This document shows positions 1 through 5,823 of a DNA stretch of 7,439 nt, in pieces. Numbering within the stretch: the stretch's first letter is position 1; every line of letters begins with the position of its first letter. The stretch comes from NAT127 sp041655035 (GTDB lineage: Bacteria; Pseudomonadota; Gammaproteobacteria; Pseudomonadales; Porticoccaceae): contig JBAZCN010000158.1 in the NCBI GenBank assembly GCA_041655035.1, positions 1 through 7,439 of the forward strand, written 5' to 3'. The notes under the pieces were generated by a model that did not search any database, was not told where the DNA came from, and saw only the letters and a program-made list of their open reading frames with translations. The position numbers were made by a program, and so were the translations under genes.

Positions 1-498
1 ATGACCGAAAAAACGTATAACATCCTCGTTCTGTGCACCGGCAACTCGGCACGCAGCATCATGGCCGAAGCCCTCATCAACACCATGGGCAAAGGCCGCT
101 TCCGTGCCTACAGCGCCGGCAGTCATCCGACCGGCAAGGTGAATCCGTTTGCCATCGAGAAGGTGAAGTCACTCAACTACCCGCTCGAGAACCTGCGCAG
201 CAAGAACTGGGACGAGTTCGCCTTGCCCGGTGCCCCGCCAATGGATTTCATCATCACTGTCTGCGACAAGGCGGCCGGCGAAATATGCCCGGTCTGGCCA
301 GGCCAGCCGATTTCGGCGCACTGGGGATTTGAAGATCCGGCGGCGGTGGAAGGCACCGACGATGAAAAGCGCCGCGCCTTCGACGTGACGTTCCGCCACG
401 TCATGAACCGTGTGCGCCTGTTCGTGAATCTGCCCCTAACGATGCTCGACCAGGCGGCCATCAAGCGCGAGCTGGCCAACATCGGCGAAGCCGACTGA
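1..498 (+). CDS. arsC: Arsenate reductase, low-molecular-weight phosphatase type
   Basis: Cytoplasmic enzyme that reduces arsenate to arsenite, which the neighbouring permease can then export. The 165-residue protein opens with a short beta strand leading into the phosphatase-type P-loop CTGNSARS (nucleophile Cys12, Arg18; CX5R). A second cysteine pair, Cys88 and Cys96 in VCDKAAGEIC, fits the thiol relay of this family, and WGFEDPAA carries the likely general acid Asp112. Length matches single-domain members. The ATG is the first base of the window, so its ribosome site and promoter cannot be seen. It ends 49 nt before the likely acr3 start, so the two are probably one transcript. Whether the electron donor is thioredoxin or glutaredoxin cannot be read from the sequence. 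A plain protein tyrosine phosphatase is the alternative, but the extra cysteines and the acr3 neighbour argue strongly for arsenate reductase. Confidence 0.94.
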   Translation: MTEKTYNILVLCTGNSARSIMAEALINTMGKGRFRAYSAGSHPTGKVNPFAIEKVKSLNYPLENLRSKNWDEFALPGAPPMDFIITVCDKAAGEICPVWPGQPISAHWGFEDPAAVEGTDDEKRRAFDVTFRHVMNRVRLFVNLPLTMLDQAAIKRELANIGEAD

Positions 499-547
499 CG
501 TAATGACCGTGGACGCGCGCTGCGAAGTGAGCGCAGAGGAAGCGCCC

Positions 548-1582
548 ATGAGCCTGTTTGAGCGCTACCTGACGCTGTGGGTTGCCTTGTGCATCGTCAC
601 CGGCATTGTGCTCGGCCAGGGACTGCCTGGCGCGTTCCAGTCGATTGGGCGCATGGAGCTGGCCAATGTCAACCTGCCGGTGGGCCTGCTGATATGGGTG
701 ATGATCATCCCGATGCTGGTCAAGATCGACTTCGGTGCATTGCACCAGGTCAAAGCCCATTGGCGCGGCATCGGCGTGACGCTGTTTATCAATTGGGCCG
801 TCAAGCCGTTCTCGATGGCCTTGCTTGGCTGGCTGTTCATCCGCCATGTCTTCGCGCCATTCCTGCCCGCAGAGCAACTGGACAGCTACATTGCCGGCCT
901 GATACTGCTGGCCGCGGCGCCTTGCACCGCAATGGTATTCGTGTGGAGCAGGCTGACCAACGGCGACCCGTATTTCACGCTGTCGCAAGTGGCCTTGAAC
1001 GACGTCATCATGATCCTGGCCTTCGCGCCCATCGTCGGGCTGCTGCTGGGCATATCCTCGATCGCGGTGCCGTGGGACACACTGCTGATCTCGGTGGTGC
1101 TGTACATCATCGTGCCGGTAATTCTGGCGCAGCTCTTGCGCAGGTATTGGCTGAGAAAGGGACAAGCCGCGTTCGACTTCGCAATGGAGCGGATTGGGTC
1201 GTGGTCGATAGGGGCGCTATTATTGACCTTGGTACTGCTGTTCGCCTTTCAGGGCGAAGCCATCCTGAAACAGCCGCTGGTCATCGCCATGCTGGCTGTA
1301 CCGATCTTGATTCAAGTGCTCTTCAACTCGTCCCTTGCGTATTGGCTAAACCGCCGAGTCGGCGAGAAGCACAACATCGCATGTCCATCGGCACTGATTG
1401 GCGCAAGTAATTTTTTCGAGTTGGCGGTCGCGGCGGCGATCAGCTTATTTGGTCTTCACTCGGGCGCTGCGCTGGCGACCGTGGTGGGTGTACTTGTCGA
1501 AGTACCGGTCATGTTGCTGGTCGTTCGGGTGGTCAATCGGACCAAGACCTGGTACGAGTCTTCAGCAGAAAGCGGACGATAG
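548..1582 (+). CDS. acr3: Acr3-family arsenite efflux permease
   Basis: Inner-membrane carrier of the bile/arsenite/riboflavin transporter superfamily that exports arsenite. I chose ATG 548 (344 aa) over the in-frame ATG at 503 because GAGGA (536-540) lies 7 nt before it and the protein then begins MSLFERYLTLW, the usual Acr3 N terminus; the longer form adds 15 polar residues without family character. About ten hydrophobic segments are visible. Family hallmarks are the essential cysteine of the fourth helix (Cys126 in AAAPCTAMVFVWS), the LIGASNFFELAVA block (283-295) and the conserved glutamate of the last helix (Glu318 in GVLVEVPVML). One oddity is Cys279 in HNIACPSALIG, where I recall glycine as usual. 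Codon use looks less GC-rich than in the importer genes downstream, so the ars pair may have a separate history. No intrinsic terminator follows the stop codon. Confidence 0.96.
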   Translation: MSLFERYLTLWVALCIVTGIVLGQGLPGAFQSIGRMELANVNLPVGLLIWVMIIPMLVKIDFGALHQVKAHWRGIGVTLFINWAVKPFSMALLGWLFIRHVFAPFLPAEQLDSYIAGLILLAAAPCTAMVFVWSRLTNGDPYFTLSQVALNDVIMILAFAPIVGLLLGISSIAVPWDTLLISVVLYIIVPVILAQLLRRYWLRKGQAAFDFAMERIGSWSIGALLLTLVLLFAFQGEAILKQPLVIAMLAVPILIQVLFNSSLAYWLNRRVGEKHNIACPSALIGASNFFELAVAAAISLFGLHSGAALATVVGVLVEVPVMLLVVRVVNRTKTWYESSAESGR

Positions 1583-1585
1583 CGG

Positions 1586-1834
1586 GTGGAACTTCGGCAT
1601 CTACGCTGCTTTATGGCGGCTGGAGGGCCGCTGGTGGTCACCGTGCCGGTGCGGCATCGGCTCCTGGAGCATCGGTTCCTGGAGCATCGGCGACTGCGTG
1701 CCAAACCAGAATCCTTGCTTTCAAACCGGCGCTACCTGCCTGCTGTCGATGGCGGAGCCATACCGCCAATACCTCGGCAATCCGCTGAGCTTCGTGCCCC
1801 AGCGCACCCTATGCAGGATTTCCCGGATACATAG
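1586..1834 (+). pseudogene. Possible remnant of a LysR-type regulator
   Basis: A GTG-initiated frame begins MELRHLRCFMA, which closely resembles the first residues of LysR-family regulators (MELRHLRYFVAV style). The helix-turn-helix that should follow is absent. The frame continues PLVVTVPVRHRLLEHRFLEH, loosely like an effector-domain segment, and stops after 82 residues. The tandem 14-nt repeat produces the LEHR duplication. If real, it is a badly deleted gene, not a functional regulator. The match is only about ten residues, so chance is possible. It starts 4 nt after the acr3 stop, with no clear ribosome site of its own. Confidence 0.25.
1662..1690 (+). repeat. Tandem 14-nt duplication, period 15
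   Basis: TCCTGGAGCATCGG occurs at 1662-1675 and again at 1677-1690 with one base between. Two perfect copies look like a replication-slippage duplication inside non-coding or decayed sequence. Confidence 0.8.
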
Positions 1835-1841
1835 GGTGTGC
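1789..1841. repeat. REP-like inverted repeat, copy 1
   Basis: Positions 1789-1815 match the reverse complement of 7236-7262 at 26 of 27 bases, so the same element occurs twice in the window in opposite orientation. In this copy the 3' half pairs with downstream sequence: 1802-1813 with 1830-1841, 12 bp including one G-U pair (core CACCCTATG / CATAGGGTG), around a 16-nt loop. There is no T tract after it, so it is not a standard intrinsic terminator. The form is typical of short palindromic intergenic repeats of the REP type. Confidence 0.7.
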
Positions 1842-2072
1842 CGATAAAGGAGGCGCGCCGTCAGGGCAGGGCGCGCTGTATTCTTCAGTGCATCCTTGTG
1901 GGTATCGAGCTGGTCAGCAGCGAGGCCCTGTTCGGCCTGGAGCGCGGCCGGCCGGTGGCCAGGTAATACCAACTCGCGATAAAGCCATATGTACAGCGGA
2001 ACTGCGACGCAGGTTTCAGGGTGAGGCGCGAGCTATGTTGCGCGCGATTTTTCGCCTGACACCTGAGCCGCC

Positions 2073-2089
2073 TGCGCCAAGGTTGTGCA
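2073..2089 (+). promoter_or_regulatory. Candidate NtrC enhancer site
   Basis: TGCGCCAAGGTTGTGCA resembles the NtrC consensus TGCACC-N5-GGTGCA, with two mismatches to those half-sites. It lies about 108 nt upstream of the -24 GG of the sigma-54-type promoter, a usual enhancer distance. A weaker similar sequence sits at 2105-2121. The call rests on pattern and position only. Confidence 0.4.
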
Positions 2090-2164
2090 GGTTTTATTGC
2101 AGGGCGCACCACAGCGGCGGCAGTTTTCTGTTCCGCCGGATCCGATCCCTGCCAATTGACTCCA

Positions 2165-2177
2165 TAACTCATTGACA
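2165..2177 (-). promoter_or_regulatory. Candidate IHF site between enhancer and promoter
   Basis: TAACTCATTGACA matches the reverse of the IHF core (YAANNNNTTGATW) at all but one fixed base. It lies between the candidate NtrC site and the sigma-54-type promoter, where IHF commonly bends DNA to bring the activator to the polymerase. A short degenerate motif like this is easily met by chance. Confidence 0.25.
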
Positions 2178-2194
2178 TCCATGGCTTATAGGTT

Positions 2195-2211
2195 TTGGCA
2201 CGCAATGTGCA
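2195..2211 (+). promoter_or_regulatory. Sigma-54 (RpoN) promoter of the importer operon
   Basis: TTGGCACGCAATGTGCA fits the -24/-12 consensus TTGGCACG-N4-TTGCA with one mismatch. The invariant GG (2197-2198) and GC (2209-2210) are exactly 10 nt apart. Transcription would start near 2221-2223, giving a leader of about 130 nt before the first gene. No good sigma-70 promoter is seen nearby: the TTGAC motifs at 2156 and 2172 lack a correctly spaced -10. Sigma-54 control implies an activator, most plausibly NtrC under nitrogen limitation. Confidence 0.75.
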
Positions 2212-2222
2212 AAATCAATATC

Positions 2223-2259
2223 GGGCGCTGATTGCAACCCCCCCTCGCGATCAGCGCTC
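2223..2259 (+). promoter_or_regulatory. Leader hairpin 1 of the importer mRNA
   Basis: Positions 2223-2235 pair with 2247-2259, 13 bp with two G-U pairs (core GCGCTGAT / ATCAGCGC), around an 11-nt loop AACCCCCCCTC containing seven Cs. It begins at the predicted transcription start, so it would be the 5' structure of the leader RNA. No T tract follows, so it is not a terminator. It may protect the 5' end or take part in antitermination. Confidence 0.6.
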
Positions 2260-2261
2260 TC

Positions 2262-2293
2262 TGGATAGCTCCAAACTTGGGTGATGTTGCCCA
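2262..2293 (+). promoter_or_regulatory. Candidate ANTAR-type antiterminator element
   Basis: Two small stem-loops precede the terminator. The first is TGG/CCA around the hexaloop ATAGCT (2265-2270), which has the A1 and G4 expected of ANTAR-protein RNA targets. The second is TGGGT/GCCCA (2278-2282 with 2289-2293, one G-U) around GATGTT, which keeps G4 but lacks A1. The second stem uses 2290-2293, the first bases of the terminator's 5' arm, so the two structures exclude each other. NasR and NasT are known to relieve such terminators in nitrate-assimilation leaders. The first stem is only 3 bp, so the assignment is tentative. Confidence 0.4.
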
Positions 2294-2324
2294 CGAAGCG
2301 CCAGGCGCTTCGTGGGTTTTTTTT
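2290..2324 (+). terminator. Leader intrinsic terminator (attenuator)
   Basis: A perfect 12-bp stem (2290-2301 with 2305-2316; CCCACGAAGCGC / GCGCTTCGTGGG), a 3-nt loop CAG, and eight consecutive Ts (2317-2324). It lies downstream of the sigma-54-type promoter and 26 nt before the start codon of the binding-protein gene. It should therefore abort most transcripts unless antitermination occurs. It is too far from acr3 (over 700 nt) to be its obvious terminator, though it could also stop read-through from there. Confidence 0.9.
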
Positions 2325-2350
2325 ATGAAATTTTCTGACGGAGAAGCATC

Positions 2351-3751
2351 ATGACTGTCTCGGGATTCGCCGGAAAAATTTCCCGGTGGCGCATACAGGC
2401 GGCGGGTTTTGTTACGTTGTGTACGGTTGCGCTGTTGGCGCCCGCGCCGCTGCTGGCCGAGACCGGCGAGCCGGAAAAGTGGGAGCTCAAGTTCGGTTTC
2501 ATCAAGCTCACCGATATGGCGCCGCTGGCCGTGGCCTACGAAAACGGCTATTTCGAGGACGAGGGCCTCTACGTGCGGCTCGAAGCACAGGCCAACTGGA
2601 AGGTGCTTTATGACCGTGTTGCCAGCGGCGAACTGGACGGCGCCCATATGCTGGCGCCGATGCCGCTCGGCGCCGCCACGGGCATTACCGGCAGCACGGC
2701 TATCATCGCGCCCTTTACCCTGTCCTATAACGGCGCGGCGATCACCGTGTCGAACGCGGTGTGGGCGGAAATGAAACAACATGTGCCCGTGGGCGATGAC
2801 GGCAAGCCTGTGCATCCGGTCGGCGCCGCCGCGTTGCAGCCGGTGCTGGAATCCTACAAGGCGGCCGGCAAACCGTTCAATCTCGGCATGACCTTCCCGG
2901 TGGGCACCCACAACTACCACTTGCGCTACTGGCTTGCCGCCGGCGGCATCCACCCCGGTTTCTACGCGCCGCAAAAGGGCGACAACAGCGGTTATACCGA
3001 TGCCGAGGCAATGCTGTCGGTGGTGCCGCCGCCGCAGATGGTGCCGACCATGGAGGCGGGCACCACGGTCGGCTACTGCGTGGGCGAGCCCTGGAACCAG
3101 CAGGCGGTATCCACCGGGCTCGGCGTGCCGGTGGTCACCAGTGAAAATCTGTGGACCGACGGCGCCGACAAGGTGTTCGGCATCACCCGCGACTTCGCGG
3201 AGAAATACCCCAATACCACGGTGCGCACGGTGAAGGCGCTGATCCGCGCCGCCCACTGGCTCGATGAAAACGACAACGCCAACCGCGCCGAGGGGGTGAA
3301 AATCATTGCCCGTCCCGCCTATGTCGGCGCCAACGAACAGGTCATCGCCAACAGCATGACCGGCACCTTCGAATTCGAGAAGGGCGACAAGCGGCCGGTG
3401 CCGGATTTCAACAAGTTCTTTCGCGGCCAGTACGGCATTCCCTATTACTCCGATGCGGTCTGGTGGCTGACCCAGATGCGCCGCTGGGGCCATATCGATG
3501 AGTACAAGCCCGACGACTGGTACATGGAAATGGCCAGGGAGGCTTTCCGCCCCGATATCTACGCCGCCGCGGCCAGGGAACTGATAGCGGAGGGCACGCT
3601 GGGCACCGGGGATTTCCCCGACCTCGACACCGCGACGTTCATCAAGCCGCCGCAAAAGGGCCCGCTCGACGGCATCGTCTACGACGGCAATAAACCCAAT
3701 GCCTATATCGACAGCTTCGAGATCGGCCTCAAGGGCGAGCAAAAACCCTAG
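2351..3751 (+). CDS. nrtA: Nitrate-type ABC transporter substrate-binding protein (NrtA/CmpA family)
   Basis: Periplasmic receptor that delivers nitrate or a similar small anion to the permease encoded next. ATG 2351 follows GGAG (2340-2343) by 7 nt. The N terminus has positive residues, a hydrophobic core (about 16-35) and a probable signal-peptidase site after LLA-36. I see no lipobox, unlike the lipoprotein NrtA of cyanobacteria. Family marks in order: KFGFIKLTDMAPLAVAYENG (47-66), LDGAHMLAPMPLG (95-107), TFPVGTHNYHLRYWLAAGGI (181-200, including the histidine expected to contact ligand), TMEAGTTVGYCVGEPWNQQ (233-251), and ENLWTDGADKVFGI (265-278). Lys274 is a plausible counterpart of the lysine reported in nitrate-binding NrtA and replaced in bicarbonate-binding CmpA. 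At 466 residues it is full length for the family. Nitrate is the favoured ligand because of operon context and sigma-54-type control, but specificity is inferred. Confidence 0.88.
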   Translation: MTVSGFAGKISRWRIQAAGFVTLCTVALLAPAPLLAETGEPEKWELKFGFIKLTDMAPLAVAYENGYFEDEGLYVRLEAQANWKVLYDRVASGELDGAHMLAPMPLGAATGITGSTAIIAPFTLSYNGAAITVSNAVWAEMKQHVPVGDDGKPVHPVGAAALQPVLESYKAAGKPFNLGMTFPVGTHNYHLRYWLAAGGIHPGFYAPQKGDNSGYTDAEAMLSVVPPPQMVPTMEAGTTVGYCVGEPWNQQAVSTGLGVPVVTSENLWTDGADKVFGITRDFAEKYPNTTVRTVKALIRAAHWLDENDNANRAEGVKIIARPAYVGANEQVIANSMTGTFEFEKGDKRPVPDFNKFFRGQYGIPYYSDAVWWLTQMRRWGHIDEYKPDDWYMEMAREAFRPDIYAAAARELIAEGTLGTGDFPDLDTATFIKPPQKGPLDGIVYDGNKPNAYIDSFEIGLKGEQKP

Positions 3752-3795
3752 GCGCGGCTACCGACCCGTTTGCAATGGCTTTCAGGAGTGCATCA

Positions 3796-4803
3796 ATGGC
3801 TGTATCACTGCAACTACCCGGCTGGATCGAACCCTATGCGCGGTTGTTCCGCGGCCAGCAACCCGGCGCGCAACTGGCGATCATCACCCGCCAGCTCGGC
3901 TTGCCGGTGCTCGGCCTGGCCGTCTTCCTGTTGCTCTGGCAGGCGCTGGCGCCGCAGGTGCAGACCACTCTCGGCCACTTGCCCGGCCCCGCCCAGGTGT
4001 GGAGCCAGGCCAAGGGGCTGCACCAGGAGTACCGCGATGACAAGGACCGGGAACTGGCGTTCTACCAGCGCCAGGAAGAGCGCATCGCCAGGATGCTGGA
4101 GAAAAGCCCCGGCGCGGCGGTGCCGCCGCTGCGCGCCTATACCGGCAACCCGACGTTCTATACCCAGATCGCCACCAGTCTCAAAACGGTGATGAGCGGC
4201 TTTGTCGTGGCGGCGGTGGTGGCGATTCCCCTGGGCATCGCCATCGGCCTCAGCGGCGCCCTGTACAACGCCGTCAACCCGTTGATCCAGGTGTTCAAGC
4301 CGGTGTCGCCACTGGCCTGGCTGCCGCTGGTGACGCTGGTGGTGGCCTCGGTGTACGACACGCCCGATCCGATGGTGCCGAAATCCTTTGTCACCTCGCT
4401 GATCACCGTGGCCCTGTGCTGTATATGGCCGACGGTGATCAATACCGCCGTGGGGGTGGCCTCGGTCAGCCCCGATCTCAACAACGTCAGCAAGGTGCTG
4501 CGCCTCAACTGGTTCGCCCATGTGCGCAGGATCGTGCTGCCTGCGGCGGTGCCGATGATCTTCACCGGGCTGCGGCTGTCCCTCGGCGTCGCCTGGATGG
4601 TGCTGATCGCCGCCGAGATGCTGTCGCAAAACCCCGGGCTCGGCAAATTCATCTGGGATGAATTCCAGAACGGCAACGCCCAGTCCCTCGGCCGCATCGT
4701 GGTGGCGGTGATCACCATCGGCTTGATCGGCTACCTGCTCGACCAGATCATGCTGCTGCTTCAGCGTCTGCTGTCCTGGGACAAAAAATCCGTTACCCGG
4801 TAA
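3796..4803 (+). CDS. nrtB: Nitrate-type ABC transporter permease
   Basis: Inner-membrane channel subunit, expected to act as a dimer with the ATPase encoded downstream. I chose ATG 3796 because AGGAG (3783-3787) precedes it by 7 nt; the ATG at 3775 has no such site and would only add seven residues. In the 335-aa protein, helix one spans about 36-55. A charged, helix-prone stretch of about 70 residues follows (56-125, with HQEYRDDKDRELAFYQRQEE), then the binding-protein-dependent permease core from about 126, beginning SLKTVMSGFVVAAVVAIPLG. The cytoplasmic coupling loop is at 220-253 (VSKVLRLNWFAHVRRIVLPA), followed by FTGLRLSLGVAWMVLIAAEML. SPLAWLPL (171-178) is typical of the nitrate, sulfonate and taurine permease group. 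The gene lies 44 nt after the binding-protein gene in the same operon. Substrate is inferred from neighbours. Confidence 0.9.
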   Translation: MAVSLQLPGWIEPYARLFRGQQPGAQLAIITRQLGLPVLGLAVFLLLWQALAPQVQTTLGHLPGPAQVWSQAKGLHQEYRDDKDRELAFYQRQEERIARMLEKSPGAAVPPLRAYTGNPTFYTQIATSLKTVMSGFVVAAVVAIPLGIAIGLSGALYNAVNPLIQVFKPVSPLAWLPLVTLVVASVYDTPDPMVPKSFVTSLITVALCCIWPTVINTAVGVASVSPDLNNVSKVLRLNWFAHVRRIVLPAAVPMIFTGLRLSLGVAWMVLIAAEMLSQNPGLGKFIWDEFQNGNAQSLGRIVVAVITIGLIGYLLDQIMLLLQRLLSWDKKSVTR

Positions 4804-4809
4804 TGGTGA

Positions 4810-4836
4810 CTGTCGCGTCAATTGGTGACGTGACGG
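4810..4836 (+). other. Intercistronic hairpin between permease and ATPase genes
   Basis: Positions 4810-4820 pair with 4826-4836, 11 bp with two G-U pairs, around a 5-nt loop ATTGG. It starts 7 nt after the permease stop codon and ends before the AAAGGAG ribosome site of the next gene. There is no T tract directly after it, so termination is unlikely. It may act in mRNA processing or stabilise the upstream message. Confidence 0.55.
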
Positions 4837-4861
4837 CACAGTTTTGCAAAGGAGAAAGACG

Positions 4862-5782
4862 ATGAAAACCCTGCTGGAACTGACACAGGTCGGCATCGAG
4901 TTCAGAACCGAACGGGGCCCGTTCAAGGCCCTCGACAACGTCAACCTGAAAATTGCCGAGGGCGAGTACGTGTCGCTGATCGGCCATTCGGGTTGCGGCA
5001 AGTCGACGGTGCTCAACATCGTCGCCGGGCTGCTGAAGGCCACCGCCGGCGGCGTGGTGCTCGACGGGCGCGAGGTGGACGAGCCCGGACCGGAGCGCGC
5101 GGTGGTGTTCCAGAACCATTCGCTGCTGCCCTGGCTCACCGCCTACCAGAACGTCGAGCTGGCGGTGAAACAGGTTTTCCGCGGCCGCAAATCGCGCGCC
5201 GAAATGGCGGAGTGGATCGAGCACAACCTGCAATTGGTGCAGATGGATCACGCCATGCACAAGCGGCCGGACGAGATTTCCGGCGGCATGAAACAGCGGG
5301 TGGGCATCGCCCGGGCGCTCGCCATGGAGCCGAAGGTTCTGCTGATGGACGAACCCTTCGGCGCCCTCGATGCGCTGACCCGGGCGCATTTGCAGGATTC
5401 GCTGATGGACATCCAGCGCGACCTCAACAACACCGTGATCATGATCACCCACGATGTCGACGAGGCGGTGCTGCTGTCGGATCGCATCGTGATGATGACC
5501 AATGGCCCGGCGGCGACCATCGGCGAAATCCTCGACATCGCGCTGGAGCGCCCGCGCAACCGCCTGGAGCTGGCCGACGACCCGCGCTACAACCAGTGTC
5601 GCCAGGAGGTGCTGCGCTTCCTCTACGAAAAACAGCGCAAGGTCGAGAACGGCGGTGTCGAGAACAACGATGTCGGGAACGACAGTGACGGCGACAACAC
5701 CGCCGGCGGGCCGCAGCGGGAGACGGCCGGCGCGGGGGAGGGCCGTGTCGTCACCGCGGTGGGTAACAAGCGGGTGGCCTGA
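4862..5782 (+). CDS. nrtC: Nitrate-type ABC transporter ATP-binding protein
   Basis: Cytoplasmic ATPase that powers the importer. ATG 4862 follows AAAGGAG (4848-4854) by 7 nt; an in-frame TTG at 4844 lies upstream of that site and is rejected. All nucleotide-binding motifs are intact: Walker A GHSGCGKST (41-49), Q-loop VFQNHSLLPW (82-91), signature ISGGMKQR (139-146), Walker B VLLMDEP (159-165), D-loop GALD (167-170) and H-loop His197 (MITHDVDEA). It has a single ABC domain, so it is closer in architecture to cyanobacterial NrtD than to the two-domain NrtC, and the symbol could equally be nrtD. After about residue 258 comes a tail of roughly 48 residues rich in Asn, Gly, Asp and Glu with no recognisable domain, encoded by imperfect GTCGAGAAC-like repeats. 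It ends 41 nt before the porin gene. Confidence 0.9.
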   Translation: MKTLLELTQVGIEFRTERGPFKALDNVNLKIAEGEYVSLIGHSGCGKSTVLNIVAGLLKATAGGVVLDGREVDEPGPERAVVFQNHSLLPWLTAYQNVELAVKQVFRGRKSRAEMAEWIEHNLQLVQMDHAMHKRPDEISGGMKQRVGIARALAMEPKVLLMDEPFGALDALTRAHLQDSLMDIQRDLNNTVIMITHDVDEAVLLSDRIVMMTNGPAATIGEILDIALERPRNRLELADDPRYNQCRQEVLRFLYEKQRKVENGGVENNDVGNDSDGDNTAGGPQRETAGAGEGRVVTAVGNKRVA

Positions 5783-5823
5783 TCGCCAGCCGCTGACAGA
5801 TTGATGACGGGGAGAGCAGTGAT

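Larger units (their letters stand above)
1583..2190. other. Long intergenic region without an intact gene
   Basis: No open frame here shows convincing protein character. The stretch holds a possible LysR-family remnant (from 1586), a 14-nt tandem duplication (1662-1690), a REP-like inverted repeat (1789-1841), a small hairpin with arms 2116-2123 and 2128-2137 around a TTTT loop, and candidate NtrC and IHF sites (2073-2089, 2165-2177). A near-duplicate of ATTGAC-TCCAT (2155-2165) recurs at 2171-2182 as ATTGACATCCAT. The rest, roughly 1850-2070, has nothing I can identify. The mixture suggests decayed sequence next to the upstream control region of the importer operon. Confidence 0.6.

Noticed and set aside
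503..547. Upstream ATG extending Acr3 by 15 residues
   Set aside because: The extra residues are polar and unlike the family, and the ribosome site GAGGA is placed for the ATG at 548.
461..1165. 234-codon minus-strand open frame opposite acr3
   Set aside because: Composition dominated by Gln, His and Arg with no motif; acr3 on the plus strand is unambiguous.
1802..1841. Intrinsic terminator for the ars pair
   Set aside because: The stem is strong but the loop is 16 nt, there is no T tract, and it is over 200 nt from the acr3 stop; the repeat match to 7236-7262 explains it better.
2156..2192. Sigma-70 promoter built from the TTGACT or TTGACA motifs and TATAGG
   Set aside because: Spacing to any -10-like sequence is about 9 or over 20 nt instead of about 17, so no pair forms a credible promoter.
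1885..2205. Open frames of about 100 codons on both strands in the intergenic region
   Set aside because: Neither has a recognisable motif or good ribosome site, and they overlap one another and the sigma-54-type promoter region, so random GC-rich frames are more likely.
2325..2354. Nine-codon frame MKFSDGEAS whose stop overlaps the binding-protein start as ATGA
   Set aside because: It starts directly after the terminator T run and has no ribosome site, so translation is doubtful; the overlap is probably chance.
2186..3742. 518-codon open frame on the minus strand opposite the binding-protein gene
   Set aside because: It is the antisense shadow of a GC-rich gene. The translation is rich in His, Arg, Gly and Ala without domain motifs, while the plus strand encodes a clear family protein with signal peptide and ribosome site.
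3814..5139. 441-codon minus-strand open frame across the permease and ATPase genes
   Set aside because: It spans the junction of two well-supported plus-strand genes, is His/Arg/Gln-rich and shows no family features.
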